Assembly (NCBI RefSeq): GCF_932526225.1
Contig: NC_064037.1
Span: forward strand, 17,956,471 to 18,020,470
Reading direction: 5' to 3'
Origin: Nematostella vectensis
Taxonomy: Eukaryota; Cnidaria; Anthozoa; Actiniaria; Edwardsiidae
DNA length: 64,000 bases
The position numbers and the translations under genes were made by a program. The notes beneath the pieces were generated by a model. That model was not told the DNA's origin and searched no databases. It was given only the letters and a program-made list of their open reading frames with translations. Below are positions 49,699 to 58,600 of this stretch, one piece after another (the first letter of the stretch is position 1; each line of letters opens with the position of its first letter).

Positions 49699-52600
49699 GT
49701 AAGTACTAATGGTTTGCTTTGTATATTCCTTCGATTTTATTGTGTTGACGAGCTGTACATAGCATATCTTTTTATAACTTTAATTTCAAGTCTTGATATA
49801 AAGTCAATTCTAGTCTTGATTTTATGCTTTTAGCTGTGTGAATTTATCACCCTCAGAGATAGAACAGTCAAAATCTCAATGTCATTAAAAAAAAAATTGA
49901 TGGGATCCAATCGTAGTGAATATGTTTTTGAAAACAATTCGTAATTTTTACAATACTGAGGAAAACTGCAATCAAAACAAAAAGCACGTGCTTATGTTAC
50001 TTAAAGTAAAGTTATAACTTATCAAGGAAACACTTTATTAAGCTTAAGTAATTTTACTTTATTTCCCTTTTTAAAATCATTCAAATTCCTTGTTCCCCCC
50101 CTCAGCTTGATCAGTTTGCAGATGAGGCTTTTGTCGCGAGTGCATTTGCTGCTATGGGAGAAAGTGTGGCCTCTGTCAAAATGATCAAGAACAGGATTAC
50201 AGGGTAGGTGAAACTTTCACCATGGGCGAAGGAATCAATGTGCAAAAAAAGTGATACGGTATACCAAGGTGCTAATATTTGATGCTCTGGCCAATACCTA
50301 ATTAGACCTTGTGTGCAGGGCTGACACAGGTATCCCAGTTACAATTTGCTTGAAATAATTTGCCCTAACAGCACCAATGACTAATACTTAAGGGTGATTA
50401 CATTGATTATTCTGGGTATCACTAAAACCTCATCCAATAATTGTTTAATAAAAAAATAGATAATAATAACTTTTTACTAACCAAGAGTGAGGTCAAACAG
50501 GGGAAAATCAAACTGGGGCTTTGGCGTATTGACCTTAGCTTTTTCATTTCTGAAAAAAAAATTCCTAATATTATCTCTCTGATGACTAATAATATCTCTC
50601 AGATGGCTAATAATATCTCTCAGATGAATAATAATATCTCTCGGATGAATAATAGTATCTCTCGGGTGAATAATAATATCTCTCAGATGACTTATAACAA
50701 TATCTCTCAGATGAATAATAATATCTCTTAGATGAATAATAATTTCTCTCAGATGACATATAATATCTCTCACATGAATAATTATATCTTTCAGATGACT
50801 AATAATATCTCTCAGATGAATAATAATATCTCTCAGATGACTTATAATATCTCTCAGATGACTAATAATATTTCTCAGATGACTAATAATATCTCTCAGA
50901 TGAATAATAATATCTCTCAGATAGATAATAATATCCCTCAGATGAATAATAATATCTCTCAGATGACTAATAATATTTCTCAGATGGCTAATAATATCTC
51001 TCAGATGAATAATAATATCTCTCGGATGAATAATAATATCTCTCGGGTGAATAATAATATCTCTCAGATGACTAATAACAATATCTCTCAGATGAATAAT
51101 AATATCTCTTAGATGAATAATAATTTCTCTCAGATGACTTATAATATCTCTCACATGAATAATTATATCTTTCAGATGACTAATAATATCTCTCAGATGA
51201 ATAATAATATCTCTCAGATGACTTATAATATCTCTCAGATGACTAATAATATTTCTCAGATGACTAATAATATCTCTCAGATGAATAATAATATCTCTCA
51301 GATAGATAATAATATCCCTCAGATGAATAATAATATCTCTTAGATGACTAATAATATTTCTCAGATGACTAATAATATCTCTCAGATGAATAATAATATC
51401 TCTCAGATGACTAATTATATCTCTCAGATAGATAATAATATCTCTCAGATGACTAATAATATCTCTCAGATAGATAATAATATCCCTTAGATGAATAATA
51501 ATATCTCTCAGATGACTTATAATATCTCTCAGATGACTAATAATATCGTATAGTCCTGCTAAATAATCCTACGTAAACACATTATTTTCAGTGGTCCAGC
51601 TGGCTACTGCTTTGTTGATTTTGGGGATACTGGCACAGCACAGAAAGTCATGTCTAAACTTAACGGCCTTCCCATCCCTGGGAGCAACCCTGTGAGTAGA
51701 TTTGAAATTGATGAAGTCATCATTGTTTATGGCATTATTTACGGATTATTTTATTGATGATATTTTCAGATCAAGCGCTTCAAACTTAACTGGGCTACAT
51801 ATGCTTATGGAAAAGAGTCTACGCATCAGTGAGTTCTCACTTAACTTGAACTGCTTAGTCTACCCATGATGCATTGTCAGGCCCGTACCCAGAATTCCTT
51901 GGGATGGGAGGGGGATGAAGTTCCAAAAAGTGGACCTATTTTCCTGGCCGTTCGGGTGGGTGGGTGTTCTCTGATAAAAATCTGACCGGGACGTTTGTTA
52001 TCATATTCGGCTACACTTATGATTAATGAGAAATAACAACTGAGTAATGATCTTATTTCAGAGGTCCAGAGTTTTCCATATTTGTGGGTGATCTTACACC
52101 TGACGTCAATGATCACATGCTCCAGGTGAGATCACATGCTCCAGGTGAGAGAGTCAATGATCACATGCTCCAGGTGAGAGAGTCAATGATCACATGCTCC
52201 AGGTGAGATCACATGCTCCAGGTGAGAGAGTCAATGATCACATGCTCCAGGTGAGAGAGTCAATGATCACATGCTCCAGGTGAGAGAGTCAATGATCACA
52301 TGCTCCAGGTAAAATAGTCAATGATCTCCTGCTCCGAATAAGTCGAATTCAGGGCTGAGAAACAAAAAGATGCTCTTTGACACAAAGGAATACTGTTTAA
52401 TGGACTTGACTTCTGTCTATCACGGTTTTGTAAACTGTAATTATTAATGGGTATTTAGTGTGTAGGTAAAAGATGTTATTATGTATGTGAAAATGTTTAT
52501 AAGGGGAAATTGAATTCCATAGCAATTAAAGTAGATTGATTGTTACTGGAAAATATTTCTTATTTTCAAACAATTTTACACAGCACTATTATAACATTTG

Positions 52601-55600
52601 TCCAGGGGCGGCGGACAGGGAGGGGCATGGCCCACCCTTTTTTGGGCAGATTTTTTACACGCTAGCTTACAGGCATATGAAGCAGATCAAAATTCTTATG
52701 AGTACAAAATCTCGCTTATAAAAACCTAAGTTAGTCTAAACAGTCTTAAAAGTGTGTTGCTTCCTCTTCAGCATTTATAAATGATGGAGGGCATTAATAA
52801 GCATATAATGATAGCTAAAACAATAAATAAATATTCATGATCGTATATTTGGTTGAGATAATTCTAGGCACTTGAATGATAAAATTATCATGTTGCTGTA
52901 GGCTGTTGTGACGTTTGAGCCTCTATTTCTTACATGTTCTTATACGCAGCTTTTTCCTGTTGATTATATCAAATATTTTTTTTATTTACGCTGTCGCTCG
53001 CAAATTTTCAGAAAACAATGCCATGGGTGTATTGTTTTATCTTTGATGCGAATGGTAGACCTCTCAGACATCATTTGGGCGCGACTTATACAAATGACAG
53101 ACACTTGTCTTCTTTCAGCTTTACGTGTTGCGGGCTCCTGTGCAATAGACTGCCTAAGCACACTATTCAGTCGTTCTTTTATGCGCTGTTACAAAAACAT
53201 CTAGGGGAAATGAAGGTGTTGAAGAAAGAGAATCCAAAGGAAGCAAAGAAGATGAAGGAAAAATCAAGGGGAGAGAGGTCGAGGAAAAGGAAGTCAAAGA
53301 AAGGGAAGAGAGAGCTGACTGTGGTTGCCAAAGCTGTAATAACATATATGTAGGGAAACCCTTCAGCCATCTACAAAAGAGTTTGAGTCAGAAAGTAAGG
53401 GAAGAAAATTCAATGTAAGCTGGTACGACGATGTCCCTTGGCTAACAAAGCAAAGCAAAAGGCAAGGCTTTATGCCATACCTGTATTCAAGCCAGCTCTA
53501 AAGGTGTTCTCACCCTGAGCCGATGTGCTGACAAGGCATTCATTCAGAACAGATTTCAAAACTGGAGGAAAGCCGTCAAGAAGTTTAAGAAGCATGAATC
53601 ATCAGACAGCCACAAAGAGTGCGTATTGAAACTCTCTACTCAAAAATCCCAAACTGTCGACACACTGCTTTCTACCCAACAGCAACGCCTCCAAGCAACA
53701 AGACGAGATGGGCTTGTGAAATTTTAAGTATCTTTCACAGCAGGGATTGGCTATTAGGGGACACACTGAAGGTGAAGGGAATTTGTTCCAACTATTAAAA
53801 CTCAGATCTGATGATAGTGAAATCGTTAGGGAGTGGCTTGCTGAGGAGAAACACATGTCACCTGTCACATGCTGCTTTCTGAGCGGTTATCAAAGATTAA
53901 GTTTTACTGCAGCAAACCATGGAGGAGATCAGCAATACAATCACGACGAGTACGGGCAAAAGGCAAACAGCATAGTGTTGTGCTTAGAGAAGTTCAATTC
54001 AGTGTTCGGGATCAAGCCTGGATTTGAAGTGTTTGGAGCTGCTTAACAACTGTCCAAGACACTACAGACGAAGGACACAACTCTGCAAGAAGCCATCACC
54101 ACTGCCACCCTAGCAAGGAGCCATTATTCGAGACTAAGGTCAGACGCAGAGTTTGATAGCTTCTACCAGTCCTGTGTAGATTTTGCTTTTGAAAAAACCA
54201 GCAAACCGGTGTTACCCAGGTACAGGCGACGGCCCACCAGGCTTGACGACGGATCTGCACCCCATCGACATGACACCCCTAAAGATCATTACTCAGCCCA
54301 ATATTTTGAAGTGTGCTATCTAATTCAAGCAGCTCTTGACACAAGGTTCAATCAAGAGAAGCTGAAGCCGGTTGCAACCCTGGAGGAGCTTGTGCTAGTG
54401 GCAGCCAACTCGCAAGATTTTAGTGCACTTCTAGGTGATCTCCAAGCATCGTGCTACCGGGCGGACATAGACCTCGACAGGCTACGACACCAGATACACA
54501 TGTTACCTGATGTCATCAGCCAGGCTCTCCCTAACGTCAAACAAGTGAGAAATGTGAGGACGGTGTGTGATGCTATGAATGTCAATCCTGTCACCAAGGC
54601 ATTGCCACAAGCTTCTGCACCTTTACCTTACCGTGCCGGCAACTTCAGCTACTTCTGAGCGCACCCTCTCTGCGCTAAGGAGGCTTAAAAACTACACGCG
54701 AAGCACGATGCGGCAAGATCGTCTTAACAGTTGCCATAAGCCGTACACCGATGTCACCAGGAGTGAGGAAATAGCGAAGAACTTTGTTGCCATAAGCCGT
54801 ACACCGATGTCACCAGGAGTGAGGAAATAGCGAAGAACTTTGTTGCCATAAGCCGTACACCGATGTCACCAGGAGTGAGGAAATAGCGAAGAACTTTGTT
54901 GCCATAAGCCGTACACCGATGTCACCAGGAGTGAGGAAATAGCGAAGAACTTTGTTGCCATAAGCCGTACACCGATGTCACCAGGAGTGAGGAAATAGCA
55001 AAGAACTTTGTTGCCATAAGCCGTACACCGATGTCACCAGGAGTGAGGAAATAGCAAAGAACTTTGTTGCCATAAGCCGTACACCGATGTCACCAGGAGT
55101 GAGGAAATAGCGAAGAACTTTGTTGCCATAAGCCGTACACCGATGTCACCAGGAGTGAGGAAATAGCGAAGAACTTTGCAACAATGAATGAGCAGTGAAG
55201 ATGCTTTTTTGGCATATAAAGATAAGCATGTTATCGCATTGCTATCATAAACGACACCCTCCAACGCGATGAAATAGCACTATGTAGCTAGGCATGCGTT
55301 GCATTATAATAGCTTGATAACAAAACAATACTATTTTCAGCAGTTGTTCGTAGACTTAATTTGCGTCAAACCCATCTACTACTGCAACCCCCCTTCCGAG
55401 ATCACCACCCCTCCCCCCACTTCCGCCCCCCCCCACTTTTGGGACCATTCCGCCGCCCCTGTTGTCACACAAGTATGATTTCAGGATAATGGAGACTTTC
55501 TCTTACTAATTGTCCATACAACTTTTACAGGAATTCTTCCAGTCGCGATTCCCATCATGTAAAGCAGCCAAAGGTTGGTGCTTTTCCCATGTCATATTTA

Positions 55601-58600
55601 TTAAGTTTAATGTTTGTTTTGCACTTTTTACACATTCTAATTGTTATCCTATGTAATGTTATATATAACTTGTTTAGTGTTTGTTTTGCACTCAAACACA
55701 TTCTAATTGTTATCCTATGTAATGTTATATAAGCTTGTTTAGTGTTTGTTTTGCACTCAAACACATTCTAATTGTTATCCTATGTAATGTTATATAGAAC
55801 TTGTTATTTTGTTGATGGTTTTACATAGCAGTCTCAGATAAATTTTGCAAAAAATAAAAAGATAGATGTTTTCTAAATAATGATAAAAAGTTTTTTTTTT
55901 GCAACATGATAGCTGATGTGTTGATTGTCTGATTCCCCATCTCTTCAAAGAGACTAATTGCTTCATGCACTTATTCAAAGTAATTTATTTTTTCCTACAG
56001 TTGTACTGGATGCATCAGGAAATTCAAGGTAATTAAAACCCTTAATACTAGGGTTTTTTTTATTCTCTTTCAATAGCTTTCATCAATTGGCAATGCAGAA
56101 CTTTTGCCATGAACATCATTTGTTTTTGTGTTTTCATGGGCAGGGGCAGAGGGTGATCTGACTTATTACAGGAGGGTTGGGATGAACTCCTAATTCCTGT
56201 TCCGCTGATCAGCTGTTAACCTTCACTTATGAATGCAGTTTCTTGTCATAGTAGAAGTGCTGATACAGATCAATGTTTCTGTTTTAATAGGGGCTATGGA
56301 TTTGTAAGATTTTTTGATGAAAAGGAACACAAGCGAGCTATGGTTGAGATGCAAGGTGCGGTAGGCTGTGGCTCAAAACCCATCCGAGTCAGTGCTGCCA
56401 CACCCAAAAGGTAACAAATTTGCAATTTTTTTTTTTTTTTTTGGGGGGGGGCTGCTATGTTTGGGGGGAGGATTGCAATTTTTGGAACTTAGATTTGAGG
56501 GAAACCTTTTGTTTTCCCTTTCATGACTTGTGTTTGTCTGCATTGAAGACTGTTGTCTCCTAGAGTGTGGCTTATTTTTTTCTCTTTTGCAGTTTCGGTT
56601 TTGTTAGTTTACAGCACTGAATTTACAAATTCCATTCATGTCAAAAATCCCCCCTAACTTTTCAGATTAGTGGTATAAAAAGATATGTGAATAAGATTTA
56701 GGTTTTAATGGTAATGAGCATTTCAAATGTTTAAAAATGGCAAAAACAATTTACAGGGTAGCATGCCCCAGACCCCCATACGCAATATTATTCACAGCCC
56801 TCAAAATATGGACTCAAAATCAACACTTCTCCTCGCTTGGCCAGTTCCGTCGCCCCTTCATGTGCATGCCCAAGCCAGACCCCTCTTCCCCTCGCACACA
56901 CAATAATTTGGCCCAATCGTCTTTCATTGTTTGTACAGCACAGCGCTGTGCTCATACGTTATAGAATTTGCTACTGCACCTGGAAGAACGTGCCGTACTT
57001 AGAGCATCCCAGAGACTAGACGACAAGATTATAATTTCACTAAAGTAGCCTGTATGCTTTTTGTATCTTTTTTTGTTCTGGGGAGGGCCTTTATTATTGG
57101 TCGCCTTTTCGGGGAAGGGTCACCATTTTTGCTCTTTAGATTGGGGGAGGGTCGAAATTTATTAAACCAGAAAAAAATCAACGTAGCCCCCCCCCCCCCC
57201 GATAATCAATTTCCCTTCCCTAAGAAATGAGAGATTGGACCTTCAAGCACTATTTTAAAAACGTGGATGTCTCTGACTAGTTGCAAAGATCTAAAAAGCT
57301 CAAAATAGAGGGAGGATCTGTTTACCATCTGTTTTGTGTGTGTGTAAATTCTGTTCAGAAATGGCTGGAAAAGGCAAATTTGGAAAAAATGTATATTTTT
57401 TACACATTGGGCAAACTACTCCAAAAGAGCTAGAACTAATTTTTTAAAAAAAAAACTAGAAAGGGCAATTAAAGGATACAGTAATATATAAATTTGTGAT
57501 AACACATTAACATGTTTGTCGAATTGAAATTGAACTTTGGCATTAGCATGGTTTACAAAGTGGCTTAGCACAAAAGAATTTTTATCCAATATGAGCGCCT
57601 ACACTTTTTCTGCTATGAATGTGCAAGAGATCAAAGTGGTACCTTGGAAGTTTCTGGCTCTGATTATATATCTGAGACCACAAAGCCAGTGCAATGTTTT
57701 GCTTGATAAAATTGATTGAGAAAAATGTATCTTGTTCAAACATCAAGGAGTGTTTTGAAAGGCAAAAGAGTGTCATTTTTGGGGACAGCTAAATACATAG
57801 AACATGTGTCAAATGCATTGTTATATTAGCCAAGCCTAGACTGATGGCACCTTGGCCTATTTTGGATAAGTTGATTCTTTCCTTACTATCCATGTCTTTG
57901 AAAAAGTTTGAACTTTATATCAATCCTTCATATAGACTACAGTAAACACCCGGGTATAAGAACCTACAACTTTCAGGGTTGAATAGGTCTTATAAATTGG
58001 GCAAATCAGGCTGTTTAGGTTCTTAATTTTTTTTCATATACACTGAACAATAACAGTTTCTAGTCAAAATGCTAAACACAAAATAAAAGCCCATGTTGTA
58101 TTTAACTACAGCATACAAGCTAAACACAAAATAAATAAGCCCATGTTGTATTTAACTTAAGCATACATGATTAACACAAAATATAAGCTCATGTTGTATT
58201 TAACTTCAGCATACAAGCTAAACACAACACATAACCCCATGAAATTTTAGACAACAAGCAATCTAAGATGAGCCAGTACCCTCAGGTTGTTTTTCTGTTC
58301 CCCACTCCCCTAGGGTGTGGATATGTCTAAGAGTCAAAAACTGTCAATTCCCCCACCCCCTCAGGAGAGATTCTTGTTCAAGACTGCTCTAAACCCACAC
58401 GTTAACACCATTCTTCCCCGGGACCATTGGGATGGGGGTTTCAACTAGTGCATTATCAACTGTAAATCAGAATTTTGCCAAAAGTTTTGAGTGATTCTTC
58501 AAATAAGAACCTATTTTCTTCCCCACCAGGCTGATGAGGTTCTTATAAAAAAAGATGTTTAAAATGCTAAATTTTAGCCTGTAGGTTCTTAATCTTTAGG

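Larger units (their letters stand above)
52603..55461 (+). mobile_element. Degenerate hAT-type DNA transposon in TRNAU1AP intron 5
   Basis: Perfect 13-bp terminal inverted repeats CAGGGGCGGCGGA (52603-52615) and TCCGCCGCCCCTG (55449-55461) are flanked by TTGTC on both sides (52598-52602 and 55462-55466). This gives a 2,859-bp element with an apparent 5-bp target duplication. CAGGG-type ends and the encoded protein place it in hAT, although most hAT elements make 8-bp duplications. It encodes a broken transposase on the same strand as the host gene. A Gly/Cys-rich homopurine stretch lies inside the right end (55385-55440). Confidence 0.85.

Noticed and set aside
53018-53353. Lys/Glu-rich open frame at the left of the hAT element
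   Set aside because: No conserved motif; it lies before the zinc-finger block in a degenerate element and may be decayed N-terminal or untranslated transposon sequence.
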